Shown here piece after piece: positions 1-12,556 of a stretch of DNA of 64,000 bases (positions within the stretch are counted from its first letter, which is position 1; every line of letters starts with the position of its first letter). A program made the position numbers and the translations under genes. Origin of the DNA: Nephromyces sp. MM_2019 (lineage: Eukaryota > Apicomplexa > Aconoidasida > Nephromycida); contig JADHZB010000563.1 in assembly GCA_015657535.1 (NCBI GenBank), forward strand, positions 1 through 64,000, written 5' to 3'. A model generated the notes under the pieces. That model ran no database searches. It had not been told where the DNA came from and was given only the letters and a program-made list of their open reading frames with translations.

Positions 1-63
1 TATATTTTCTATAAACACTTTTTGAAACTTTACTATAACTTTTAATTATTTTAATTATATCAT

Positions 64-171
64 AAGCCGAGAAGGGCTTAACGAAGGTTGCCAGGCTAAG
101 CAATCGATAGAAATACATAAGGCCGTAGCCGAGCAGGGCTGGCGACAATTGCGAGATAGGCGATTGTTATA
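64..171 (+). repeat. Two diverged direct copies of a GC-richer ~46-base unit
   Basis: Positions 64-110 and 126-171 share the order agccgag-agggct, then a gcgaaggttgcc-like block, then gcaatcg or gcgattg. A more diverged relative lies at about 612-665. These are among the few GC-rich patches in the first 12 kb. I see no tRNA or known small-RNA structure in them. Confidence 0.45.
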
Positions 172-194
172 ATTATTGTAATAATTATTAAGCA

Positions 195-790
195 TGTAAC
201 CAGCAAGAGATTTTCACTACTCAAAAGCCTTTTACAATGATTTAAGTAGCATAATTAGATGTAGAATGTAAAACTATATTTACTATTTTAAATATTAGAT
301 TCATACGATATCTCTGTGCCAAGTTACGCACAGTTTTGTATCAATGCTATTTTTACAAACTTTCACTTGACATTCATTACAACTCATACCTACCGAAGTT
401 ATGAGCATGATATAGGGCTATTAAGTTAGCCTTGAGATCAAGCTAATAACATACTCAGACCCATAACTAGCTTGTGGCTGAAGTAGGTAGAGTTTTATTG
501 CAATGGTCAGGGTGTATATTTTTTGAACTAGACAGACTTGACAACCTTCATTTCGTGAAAAGCTCGATTAAACACTAAAATACTAAGTCCACTAGAGTGT
601 ACCAAGTTGAGATAAGCCGGACAATAACGAGTGGTTATTGTGGCAACCAGGCGAGTAGGCACTGGTTATACTACATCTAAATATGCTACTTAAACTATTG
701 TAAAGATCTTTTAAGTAGTGAAAATCTCTTGTCTTTTAATTAGTGAAAATCTCTTGTCTTTTAAGTAGTGAAAATCTCTTGCTGGTTACA
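195..790. repeat. Inverted repeat with a 25-base tandem triplication in the right arm
   Basis: The left arm (195-264) is the reverse complement, with few mismatches, of the sequence at 671-790. The right arm is longer because a 25-base unit containing agtgaaaatctctt is repeated three times (706-730, 731-755, 756-780). The left arm has a single copy. The roughly 400-base loop contains a further imperfect palindrome around 375-490. No ORF was seen inside. It could be a foldback element or the end of a larger mobile element. Confidence 0.7.
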
Positions 791-837
791 TTTAGTACCG
801 TATATTGAGTTGTAAGAGTGTATTGGGATATCTAGAG

Positions 838-1060
838 GTGTAGGTGAAGATTAGAAGAAGTAGAAAAGCCAACAGAAAATAAAGAATAAAAAAAAAATAA
901 AATGGCTATATCTTAACCAATTCAAATTAAGGAGGGAGAAGGATAAAAGATCGGTTGAGGAAAGAAAAAAAATAAAAATAAATTGACAAAAGAAGACAAG
1001 TTTTTGGGGGAGAGTAAACTTAAAAGAAAAATAAAAATGAAAAAAGTAATTATATTCTCT
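838..1060 (+). other. Polypurine tract
   Basis: For roughly 220 bases the plus strand is almost entirely A and G, with runs such as aaggagggagaagg and ggggga. No ORF is present. It sits between the first inverted repeat and the foldback repeat at 1155. Confidence 0.6.
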
Positions 1061-1154
1061 TAATCTTTAAAAAGGGTTAAGTCGAAACTTATCGACAGCT
1101 CTCTGCCAAACTCGCACTGCTACCATTGAAATGCTTACCTGCGCGTAAGCATTT

Positions 1155-2280
1155 ACTTTCCATGATTTACCATTTCAATAATTCAACATCTTCGCAATGT
1201 GCTTTAATTATGCCAAATTGTAAAATCCAAATTAAGTATAAGTGTATTAAAGTGAATTTAGCCAATTCAATAATTGTACACAACAATTTTGTTTAAGTTG
1301 CTAATATTGCAGAGCATGTTTTCAATATTATAAGTGTTTGATATTAGAGCACTTTTGTTTTCTGCCATAATTCATTTTAGAACCAAATATGAGCTCCCAG
1401 CTTAGAATTGATTCCAAATTCTTTTTGTAATTATTGTTTGTACTTAAGATGACCCCTAATGATTTCAAATCGTTTATAATGTTATTATAATTAATTTCAG
1501 TAATTCATTTATAAATTTATGAAAACATGTAGTTGAGCGCAATATGTGTCTAAAATAATTGTTTTATGGATTATTGAATCACTAAGGGCGCTAAATTAAT
1601 GAACTGACATCAAAATGTGGAACTATATTGCTTGATATATCTTGGAGGTGATGATAGTCACAAATAATTGAACCTAGAATGGTTCTGTTTTGATTAATAA
1701 TGGTGATAGTGTAATATATCACCCATTACAAATCCATTAAATGAAACGAGAAAGTTGAATGTAAATCGGGGAAAGGGAAAGAAGACACTTTCCGAACCGA
1801 TTAAATTGAAAGGAAGACAAATTTTATATTATACACCTTATCCCTACAATAAATATAGATGCGCGAATTAATTTTACGAATATGTAATTAATTTAGAAAT
1901 GGTCTCATGAAAGTGAGAAAAGATATTTGGGGTTACTAAAATCAATTATAATGAATGTGTAATTGATTTGAAATCATTAGGGGACATTTGAATTACAAAC
2001 AATAATTACAATGAGAATTTGGGATCAATTCTGATCTGGGAGCTCATATTTGGCTCTAAAATAAATTATGGCAGAAAACAAAAGTGCTCTAATATCAAAC
2101 ACTTTTAATATTGAAAACATGCGCTTCAATATTAGCAACTCAAACAAAATTGTTGTGTACAATTATTGAATTGGCTAAATTCACTTTAACACACTTATAC
2201 TTAATTTGGTTTTTACGATTTGGCATAATTAAAGCACATTGCGAAGATGTTGAATTATTGAAATGGTAAATCATGGAAAG
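1155..2280. repeat. Large foldback (inverted) repeat, arms ~320-380 bases
   Basis: The left arm (about 1155-1471, weaker to 1540) and right arm (about 1964-2280, weaker from 1890) are reverse complements at very roughly 85-90 % by eye, with a loop of about 490 bases. Shared landmarks are the tttccatgatttacc, ttagccaattca, atgagctccca and acccctaatgatt blocks. The right arm also belongs to the dispersed family seen at 2690-3380 and 6200-6800. No transposase ORF is present. Confidence 0.8.
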
Positions 2281-2640
2281 GAACTCGTGTGGAGTCCATG
2301 AAGTCATGAATAAATGCAAATATGTATTCAGTGCCATTTAAACTTGTTAAAGAGTTTACAAAAGTAATCAAAACTGTTCAATCTAATGATTCAGAATGAT
2401 TAAATTTTGGTCTGACGAATACGAAAATGTTTAATTTCGATAAGCGAAATCGAGTTAGATCAACACTATCGATGAAAGCAAAGTGGATTTTGATTAAATG
2501 AATTAATATAAATTCATTTTATAACCTAAAGTAATAGCATTGTCATTTGTGAAGAGCACAGAGTTTAAACGAGCAAAGATAGAAACTCAAATTTCAAATG
2601 TCAGAAAGTAAGGGAGCTCAACTTTATCAGTATATAATTA
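1890..2640 (+). repeat. Dispersed degenerate repeat, copy 1
   Basis: This is the best-preserved member of a family of about 700-750 bases. Landmarks in order: gactaaaatcaatt-like block, gattt-gaaat, ggaatcaatttc, aattatgga-aaa, aattggc-aa, gaagtaatcaaa, tttcgataagcgaa. It has no coding capacity. Confidence 0.6.
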
Positions 2641-2689
2641 TTTTCTGTATTAGAGTGAGAAGCGTCAATTAAATTCGCAACTATATAAT

Positions 2690-3380
2690 TAATATGGAGA
2701 TGGCCACATAAGATCATCACAAGACATTGGAATGACTAAAATCAATTGTGAGAAAATTATGATTGATATAGAATCCGTAAAAGTTATATGAAGCACAAAT
2801 AGAGACCTCAGAGATAATTTGGAATCAATTTCGAGCCAAAAAGTCATATGCGATCATAGTTAAAATTATGGAAAAGCTACATGTAGTTTAGAACCCCAAC
2901 AACTTAATGTCGAAAGAATAATATAAAACATAAGCAATTTTTACAAAATAGTTGTTCAAAGTTATCAAATTGGCCAAACTGATTTTGAAAAACTATTTTG
3001 TAAATAATTGGAATATTTCGATTTTGCACAGTTGAAATACATCGAGCTAATTACTAGCTATCGAGGTGCTGAAACATGAAAATAAATTTTTATCCAGTCA
3101 GTTGAACCACAAATGAGTGTAAATATGAAACAAATATTTGCTACGCTTGTCAAAGTAATTATCTAAGCAATCAAATTGCTTAGTCTAATCAGTTTGAATG
3201 ACTAAAATTTCATTTTACGAAATACGAAATCACCAAACTGCAATAAGCAAAATCTAAATAGAGAATCACTACTGGTCAAAAAAATTTTAATATGAAAAAA
3301 TGGAATAATAAAATTTCACTTTTTAACTTAATGTATCTATAGAGTATAATTGAGCAAGTACAGAAGCTCAAATTCTAAAT
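2690..3380 (+). repeat. Dispersed degenerate repeat, copy 2
   Basis: It is collinear with copy 1: gactaaaatcaattg near 2733, ggaatcaatttcgagcc near 2820, aaattatgg near 2862, caaattggccaaac near 2966, then a taagcaaaatc block near 3245. It is too diverged for a recent insertion. Confidence 0.5.
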
Positions 3381-3405
3381 AGTGTCAAAATTAAACACCT
3401 GGGGT

Positions 3406-3441
3406 GTAATAAATTTGTGAAATGAGTCACAAATTTATTAC
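3406..3441. repeat. Perfect 15-bp hairpin with 6-base loop
   Basis: gtaataaatttgtga at 3406-3420 and its exact reverse complement at 3427-3441 are separated by aatgag. A second, shorter perfect hairpin (taatacatc / gatgtatta) follows near 3542-3562. A related sequence (gggatgtattta) occurs near 7030, so hairpins are part of the repeat family. Confidence 0.7.
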
Positions 3442-3599
3442 AAGGATAGCAGTTACAGAAAGCATAATGCAAACAATAAAATACGTATAATACGAGATTT
3501 CGTGGCATTAAAATGATTATGAAAAATAATAATTGTTGATTATAATACATCTGGGATGTATTAAATTGTTGTTGCTCAAGCAAAACGAATATTAATAAA

Positions 3600-6199
3600 G
3601 TTGATATTCAGCAAGTATATGGCATACTTGAAACTTCTGGGACGTTAATAAGCTAATAAAACGTAACCTGCTAATCCTAAATGCAGTAAATAATGAATTT
3701 GAATCTATTTGAGAATATATAAGTTGAGCATTCTAGCTCCAGACGAGATTGCTCAATCGAACTTAGAAAGTTCAAAATTTCAATTCTAAAAATGTAATAC
3801 CTATCCTAATTGTGTGATTTTATTTTGTTTCAATAATAACAGATATTAAAAAATATCTATAAGTCTATAAAGTTAAGAAAAATTGAACAAAAATCACAAG
3901 CTTTAAAAATTTCGCATTCCCGAATATACAAGATTCGAAAAGTCGCATATCATGGATTTTGAATGCTATACAAATAAAAGAGAGAAATCTAGTCCACTCT
4001 AAAACAATGCAGTAAAAATAAATATAATAGTAAGATTATTCCAATAGTGTCGCATCGATATTGAAAAGCTTTTTTCCCGGTCTTTGAAGTTGAATGACGA
4101 AAAGTGCTAGAACGACATTCGAAAATGTTCACAAGTTAAAGATCAGGTTCAATAATCTGCAATCTGGTCTAGATTCACACTCTTCGTAATTAATTCCTTA
4201 GCGCTATAAATTTACAAAAAGCATTGAAAAGGCTTTTAAAGTTTCTAGAAATTAAACTAAGACTTTAAATTTTTTCCTTAAACCAAGGAATTTACAAGTC
4301 AAGAGAAACAGACTATTGAATATATAATTAAATCGCAATAATTTGCATGTAAACAATCAATAATCAATGTGTTTCAAAATTAATGTAAGTAAATTATCAC
4401 AACTCTATAACCTGATATATAAATCATCAAATACATAGATTTAGTAGGTCACAAGTTTATATTTTCAAAACTGAACCATGTTTCGATATTAAGGCACATC
4501 AGAAACGAAACTTTACTTAACACTTGAACATCTTGCCTAATTTTGCTGCTACAGCTAAATTAAATAGAAATAACTAAGTTTGTAATTATTTAATTAAATC
4601 AAAGTTAAATAAAATCTGACTGGTTAAATTAAAACAAAATGAAGGTCTGATGTTCATAAGATTGATAAATCATCAGGCAAAACGGAGAAATGATTTATCG
4701 AATAAAAAAAATAAAAAATAAGATTAAGACTTCTTCACTTATCAAGAATATTCTAAAATGTCAATATTGATGTTTCAAATAATTTGTTACTTCTATAAAC
4801 ACTTTATGGGCGAGCTAGGTGTGTACAAAAAGAATATGTCCGATGTTAGTTAAATGAAAAATATAATAAACTAGATATGAAAATAGCTACTTATACTAGA
4901 AATATCTCTCGGGTTAATTGAAAAATGACTAGCCAGGACTAGGAATGTTTGTGAGATTTACATTAGTCATAAGATTATAGCATACTAGATTTGAGATTGT
5001 TACATATTGTCTTTTTGTTTTTATTTAATTTGAGACACTTTGTGATGTTTGATGTCGAAGTAATTGAGGAAAAGGGAAAATTTTCTAAGTACCGACTTAA
5101 TATTCTTTAAACAATTGCTCTCGCTTCTTTTTTTCATTATGAATTTCATGATTTCTCTCTCCGGTGCTAATCTTGAGGTTTTGGGTCGCTCGCTTTCAAT
5201 TTTTTAAATTTGGCTTTAGTTTCATCTATGCAAAATTTTGGCAATCTTGTGTTTGTGGCTATAATTATTCTTCCCTTTCCTCCTATGAATTTTCTATTTA
5301 CCTATCAATGCTAAAAGAAGTAAAGAGTCACGCATTCGGAACCATTTTAGCACTGAACTATTTTTGTTTAATAGATTCATCTATTTTTGCTTGATCACTT
5401 TGCTGTGAGCTGGACTGCTTAATTTAGATATCCAAAAATAGGCCTTATTTATTAATTGATCCAATCGGTATTAGTGAATTGCTCTTTTAAAGGTGTTATA
5501 CGTCTTAGATATATTTACTTTTCTTAGATTGTTTACTAAAATCGTTTCATTCGATTTTGATTATAGTCGAGCTATTTTAAATTGGGCCTTGCCAATATTG
5601 TTTGTCGAAAACCACATATATGAGGTGAAAACTTAATAAATTCGAGAAATAGTTATAATACTTTTATGAACATATATAGTCTCTAATAAATTTGCAAGAG
5701 TATTTGTTACGCAATTAATAATTTACAAGGGTTGCTAAATTAACAATAGATAGAAAGTAGGAGACTAGGTATGCTAAACATTTCAAAAATAATGCCAGTT
5801 TAGATTAAACGGCCTATAATACCTGTAAATTAATGAAGTTAATGCAAAAACTCATAAGGATAGCGGAGACAAAGAAGTAACTCCTATAATAATGTTAAAA
5901 AAGGGAACTTAGAATTGCCGATAATTCAAAAATTGGCCATTCCAAAGAAGAAAATGGCATATTTCAGGTCATCTTGTCAATTAGATATATAAGCCAAGTT
6001 ATCTAAAAGAAAGGCCATAGTAGCAATGGATAACACACTGGTTAAAAATGCGCAATTGTAAGTGGAAAATTAAATTGAAGCTGGGAAAATATAAAAAGAT
6101 GATTTCCAAATAGCGTGGGCCAAAAAGAAAGGCAATTCGAATAAATCAAAAATTTTCTTCATCAAACCGAGAAACTTATTTTAACTTTGTAAACTATTG
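3600..6199. other. Gene-free AT-rich stretch
   Basis: I see no exon chain, RNA gene or clear repeat here. The longest open frames start at non-ATG codons, are rich in Phe, Tyr and Ile, and lack splice context. Confidence 0.5.
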
Positions 6200-6800
6200 A
6201 ACATTATGAAAGTGGCCATTTAAAGTCACTAAAGACATTTATTATAACTAAAATCAATTATCGTGAAAGTGTAACTGATTTGGAAATTTTATGGGCCGAA
6301 TGGTACACGACTAATAAGTATAGAAATAATTATAAATCAATTTCTATTCGAAAATCATTTAGGGTTATGAATTGAATTATGTTAATACCCAAAGTGTTTT
6401 GTAATTATAAACAGTCAATGTAGAAAAAAAATATACAATAACAGCAATTTCCATACAACTATCACTCAAATCGGCACAAAAAGCACAAAGTGAGACGACT
6501 AATTACGATCAAAGTGTATGGACAGCATAATGAGCTTTTGCAGAGCAAATGGGATCACATATCAGTACAAATGTTCAGTAAACATTCGATAAACTTATTG
6601 AAGCAATTAAAGAAGTAATCAAAATTGCATAATTTAATCATGTGAAATGATTGAAATATGTTAACAAAATATGAACTCATCTAATTTCGATAAGCGAGCT
6701 CGAAATAGGAAATCACATATGAGAAAATAAGATTGAAATGCAAATTAATAATTTATAGACATTTGCTTTCAACTTAGGGCAGTAGAATTGGCATATATAG
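6200..6800 (+). repeat. Dispersed degenerate repeat, copy 3
   Basis: It is collinear with copies 1 and 2: aactaaaatcaatta near 6246, ataaatcaatttctattcg near 6336, agaagtaatcaaaattgc near 6610, tttcgataagcgag near 6684. It is separated from copy 2 by about 2.8 kb of unrelated sequence. Confidence 0.5.
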
Positions 6801-9800
6801 AGGTTACAATAATTGTTGAGAAAAGTATGAAATTCCAATTACCCGAGTGTTTTCTAAATTAAACATCCGAAATGTTTTAAAATGCGAATTTGCACGAAAA
6901 TGCAACATGTGCAGAGTAAGGACATCAACTGAATAAAAAGCGAGATCAAGAGTGATAAAAAGATTGAAATTGGGAATTCCACACTAGCTAATGGATTATT
7001 TGGAGCAATCACAACTTATTAAATATATTTGGGATGTATTTAATTTAAAATAGCTTTACTATATATATGAAACGATTTTCTTAAGTTTTCTAGGATTCTT
7101 AAGCAAGTCTGAGGAGTGAAACGCTTTAAAAAGAGTGATTAGCTAATACCGATTGAATTAATTAATAAACAAGACGTAGCTTGGAACAGCCTAATTGGGT
7201 AATCTGACTAACTATAAAGAGATAAGAAAAGGCAGAATAATTTGTGAAAATCAGGAAGTTGCAATTATAGAAATGCTTCTGAACCGACCACGTGGTTATT
7301 GTTTATTTGACAAACAGATTGAAACACGTAAACTAGAAAAATTGAGAAACCCTAACAGTGAAAGCAGGAATGCCGTGCAAACAGAACTGAGGCGAAATGT
7401 AAAAGGACGAAACAAAAAAATCATGTTTTTAAAGCAAAGTCAAAACCTCTAAAACACAAGGTAAGGAAGAAAGAGAAGATAGCCTATGATGATTTTTCCA
7501 CAACTCCAGTGTTGATATTCAAACACTTTGACCGACTTGCGTAACTACTGATACCAATCACCAGTAAAATGCTCGAAAATTAACAAAAAGAAATATAACT
7601 TTTAGAACCTAGTTCAATTTTCGATTTTCATTTTCAACAACACTCTTAGTGCTATTTCAGCAACGTAGAAGTGAGCAACATATAAAAATATTTTATGCCA
7701 TTTTGGAGTTAAATAAAAATTATTTTTTTATATTTCCTCTTTACTAAGTTATTTTTGCTTTCAAAGAGATGACAATACAAGTTTATCTTAAGTATATGAT
7801 CTCTTTGACATTGGATTTGATCTCCATTCATTTAAAGCACAAATCATATAAATTTATTAACACTTCTCTTGCCAGAAACTTTAACCTTCATATTTACTTT
7901 TCGACCGATAAAAAGTATTTGGGAACTATACTTGGCTCCAAAGTGTGTAAATTAATTTTATCTTACCCTCCAAACATTTCAAATTTTCTGATAAACTATA
8001 TTCTGTTGCTTTTGTTTGATAACTTAATTGTAGACACGCTCAATTAGGTTATTCCGAATTAGGTCTTATATATTACTAATCTCAATGGGTGTTAACAAAT
8101 TAGTCTTTAAAGCATTATATATCCCGGATGTGTTTAAGTATTCCAGACATTTTAAGATAAACATCTCATTCCGCTTTAGCTTCACTAGTGCTATTTGTAT
8201 CAATAGTTAAGTAAAAACCTTTTAAACAAACTAAAAATCAATCAACATCAATAATGTTTGGTTGCTGAAAATAAAAAGAGGCTTTCAAGTTTTATGCTAT
8301 TTAAAGATAGATAGAAAATTTCCAGCCGACTCCTTTTACAGTTTGCATCGTACCAGTCAAGGATCACTTCTTCTTCTGCATATGCTAGCTATTGTGATCT
8401 GACTCTAGTCATAGAAATCATGAGGGCTGTAGACATATTTATTTTTAATATCAAGCATGTTTAGATAGGTGAACTATTTAGTGGGAACATAGTTCGAGCT
8501 AAGAAGTTGTTTATGGCCTTATTGGTATGTTTGATTTGGAAAAAGCTCACTGTGTAGCCTATTTGGCTTAATATGCTTTTCATCCTGGTTAGCCTGTACA
8601 AGCTGGAAATTTGTAAATGTTTCAAAAGTATAAGTTAGCATTTGAATTCACTTGTTCATGGGTTCAAATATTCATAGGACTTGATTTTGCCTAGTGTAAT
8701 TAGAATTATCAGTTTCATGACTTCTATCACTTTAGTTAAGTCAGATATTTAAGCTATTAAAACAGGATATGTTTTAAGTACTAAGAAAATGTGTGATTCT
8801 TTCAATGAACTAGAACAGAAAGCTGAAATCTATGAAAGTTGTTTCTTTGAAAGCTGTGAAGATGTTATTATTAGGTGAACAGCCTTTAAATTTTCATATA
8901 CTTATAGGATTTTTTTAATAAGAACCATATTTATTACTTTAAGCTTTTCAGCCACCTTGTTTGCAACATACTTTTTGTTGTGGTATTAATTGAATATTTC
9001 GGGAAACTGTCTTGGATGCATAAATTATGCTGAACCTTGTTAACTAAATTTTCTGAAACGCCCCAAGCCTCTTTGCACTAAATTTATTTAAAATATCTTG
9101 AAAGTCGTTTAGCAATCAGTTTTACAACCTATGCTACTACTATTTGAAAGGCAGGTAAATTGGAATAAAAGCACTAGAAGAGTTTTTTATTCCGAAAATT
9201 TGAAGTTTAAAGACTACTTTTAGCCTAAATTGTCATGAACTGCCCCATAAAAGCTTTAGATGAACATAAAGCAAAAAATCAATATGCCATTTAGGCCAAA
9301 AAGTTTGTTCTAATCCTAAAGCTTAGATAATTACTTAAAAATTATATTTAAGTACCTTGCTAAAGCAGTCATATTAAATTGACAAAATTTTAATTAGACC
9401 CATTACCTCTTTTCAAAGACCAAGGGACTTAAAACTAGAATTTACTACATCGGAGCATTTTGTATACATACTTTACCTAAAGGATTCTTAAGATTTATTG
9501 ACACATCACTTATAGGTTTCTTAGGCTCTATGATACAATCAACACGGAAGAGTAGTTTAAGTTAGATAACTGGAGTGGGACACCTCTCAGGGCTCACGTT
9601 TTATTTTTATAAATTGCTATAAAAGATATTATCTTGCAAATACTATATATGATAATTTTACCTTTAGGTGATATTAAAACCAAAGTTGCGCTTCCTGTGT
9701 CTTTCATTACCCACTAGGGGTATTCAGTTTATCATTAAATATTTAATAATTGTGAGATCTTATGTTTTTTATAGGCTATATTGTGTTATATATTGCTACT

Positions 9801-12556
9801 AGTCTTACAAATACATTACCACAAGACACTCAAGGGTTTTATTTTTGAGTTTAATGTGTTAAAAACTTAAATCATAGCTGTGAGTTAAGAGCTCAATAAA
9901 CTCAGCACTTTAGTTTTTAAGAAAAAAAAAAATTAAATTCTGAGTATTTCATTTGTAGCATAACACTGGCTATAAGTGTTAAACTTTAATAGCTACTTTG
10001 TGGGATTCGTCACCATAGAGAACTTTCGAGTTTAAATTATAAGCTCATAACTATCTTAATCATTTTTGGTCAACAAGATGGAAAATGGTGCTTCAATAAC
10101 GAAATGATAACAGTATCACTGAAGTTAGGGGTTTTTCAAAATTTTCATTATACTAGACTCCAAATCTACTAGCCTTGAATACACAAACTGTTGAATAACT
10201 TACTCTGCTTCAAGTGACTTTATAACACAAAGTCATATTCTTAACCTAATAACATTCTGTGTGATTTTAAAGGGAAGCCTCGTTAGAAGGCGTGAAATGA
10301 AGACTCAATTTACCAAAATTAGTGATTTTAATGCAAACTAAAAGATATAGAAGTAGTAAAACCAAAAGTTAAATTATACCAACCTTTGGTGTGAAACTAG
10401 GACACGATTAAGTTTTTAGAATCCTAATTTTGGTTGTCTTGGCTCTAGTTGGAACTTATTCAAGCCCATTACTTACCTGAGCTTAAACTCATTGCATCAC
10501 TGTTTGTACCCTTGAAACATTCTGAAAAAATTCTCGATTTTTGTTTTTGTGGCATATTAAGTTTTTAACGTAAGATTAGTTATAATTTTTCAACTAAAGA
10601 ATAATTCTGCTGTCAAATCTCACTTATCTATGCTTCAATTTGCATTTTAGAACTTCGCTTAGTAAATACTGTGTTCTTTGCCTAGTCGGTAAAAGTCGAA
10701 ATTTAGCACTAAAAGCTGAATTTTACCTTGAATAAGTTTCGATCTTGAGTATAAATAAATAATGCAAGGCCATTATTTCTGTCACAAATTTTGATGAATG
10801 GTTGTGATTATTTTTGGAATTTAATTTCAAAATAATAATTTGATTCCGGTTTTGTAATCAAAATTGCTGAAAACAGCCCTACTTATTGTTCTCATTGACT
10901 GTGGAAACCTAATCATAGGTAGGAGCCTTAAACAATGCTATTCCTACTATTCATAAAGAGCCATCAAGTGTTGCTTCCCAAATTGAAAAATCAACTCCTG
11001 AGCTCTAACTAATTTCTCATGAGGCTCATAAAGTTTTTATCACTAGACTGTACATCGCTGTTACATTTTACCAATCTGCTAACCAGATCTTAACAAATTA
11101 AACTAGGGTAAAGAAATTTTACAGATATTGAGTTATGAATCGTAGAAATTTTACAGTGGCTCTCGAAAATTCATAGTTTAATACTCCCCAAGGCGACGTA
11201 GTCCTATTCATGGATAGCTCACAATCCTCTTCAGTTGCAAAATAATAGTGTTAAGTCAATATTGTATGGTTTTAACTTTTGAAAAGCATAAAACATTTTT
11301 ATATTGGCTTAGTGATTAATACTCTATAAACTCTGCAATTTTTAAATGAAATCTCTAATTCAATTAATATTCAGGCCCTCACTTCAAAACTTATAAATAT
11401 AATACAATAGGGAAAATGTCTTTTCTCCTTAGTTTTATTCAAGAAGAATGATTATGATCCTTGTACCTTTTTCTAATAAATTCTGGCAAACTAAAGGATT
11501 TCAATTAAATTTACAATTGGAAGTTTATAGTACAAATAGAATAAATACTGAATAAGATTTTACTAGCAGATGGCCTTTTTAATGATTTTTTACCCCTTTT
11601 GCTCACGAGATAAATGCCAAGTAGAATTGAGCACAGGATGCTTCACCAACTTTACATTCCCACCACACACCACACTAATTAATGGTTTAAAAATCCAATT
11701 TTAATAGAATTCAAACCATGCTTTTCATTTAAAAAAAATTTGAAACATATTATTGCACTTGAAGGTTCAGAGAAGTTAGTTCAAGGAAGAATATAGTAAA
11801 GTTCAATATAAGCCCAGAATTGTTTCCAAATGTTTATTTTAAACATTCAGATCTACTTTAAATTAAACTCAAGTTACTTTAGTATAATCAGATTAAAGCT
11901 TCTGTACCATGGAAATCATATTTGATTTTATTCCAAAATGCAAATTGGATTGTTATTAAGAAATTAAAATCTATAGCAGAGTTTCAAGTCAGATTGTGAC
12001 AATATTGAAATTAGATTAATCATTATCTTGCTTTGATTGATAATAACGTTAATATTTATTTTTAGTCTGAAATTGTAATTTAAAGTAATTTTTGCAGGGA
12101 AATTGCATATTTTGGTTTGGATTGACGGGATTTAACTATGAAAATTCTCTGAGTAAAGTTATAAGACTAGTCTTTGCGTAGGCTTGTATGTTTAATGAAT
12201 AATAAAATAATAGTGATTAAGTTAAGATTAATTAAAGTCACTTGCTTGGAGGCTGAATCAGCCTAGATTAGCCATTGTTTCTAACACGTATCTCAATTTA
12301 TCGTTTGAGCTAATATTGCATTTCGAATCTTTAATGGGTCAAAATTTGTAAAAATATAAACCAGATTTCAGTCTAAAAATCTCTAGAGGTGGAAATAATG
12401 GCGATAAAATGAGCTAATCAAGTTCTAAGCTAAAGATTGTTGTTAAAAAAGAGTAATTTGGTTAAAAAATTTCAGACAAGTTTTAAAACTACCGAGATTA
12501 AACTATCAAAAAGAGCAAATTTTTAGTTTAGGTTTAAAGGAGTTTGAGCTTATATA
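6801..12556. other. Long gene-free stretch
   Basis: Nearly 5.8 kb in which I found no supported exon on either strand. A 92-codon ATG frame at 7769-8047 and an 86-codon TTG-start frame at 7195-7452 have no recognisable domain and no splice context. There are many short A/T runs. A structural RNA gene could be missed by eye. Confidence 0.45.

Noticed and set aside
64..171. GC-richer repeats considered as tRNA or snoRNA genes
   Set aside because: No cloverleaf, box C/D or box H/ACA arrangement can be formed, and the units repeat imperfectly.
706..780. 25-base tandem units considered as a CRISPR array
   Set aside because: The units are contiguous with no unique spacers, and the genome is eukaryotic.
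5164..5394. 76-codon plus-strand open frame
   Set aside because: It starts at GTG, is Phe- and Ser-rich as expected for chance translation of AT-rich DNA, and has no splice or domain support.
7195..7452. 86-codon hydrophilic open frame
   Set aside because: It starts at TTG and lies after repeat copy 3. The product is unlike any family I know. It could be a decayed element fragment, but the evidence is too weak.
7769..8047. 92-codon ATG frame
   Set aside because: Hydrophobic AT-driven composition, no motif, no splice context; within the gene desert.
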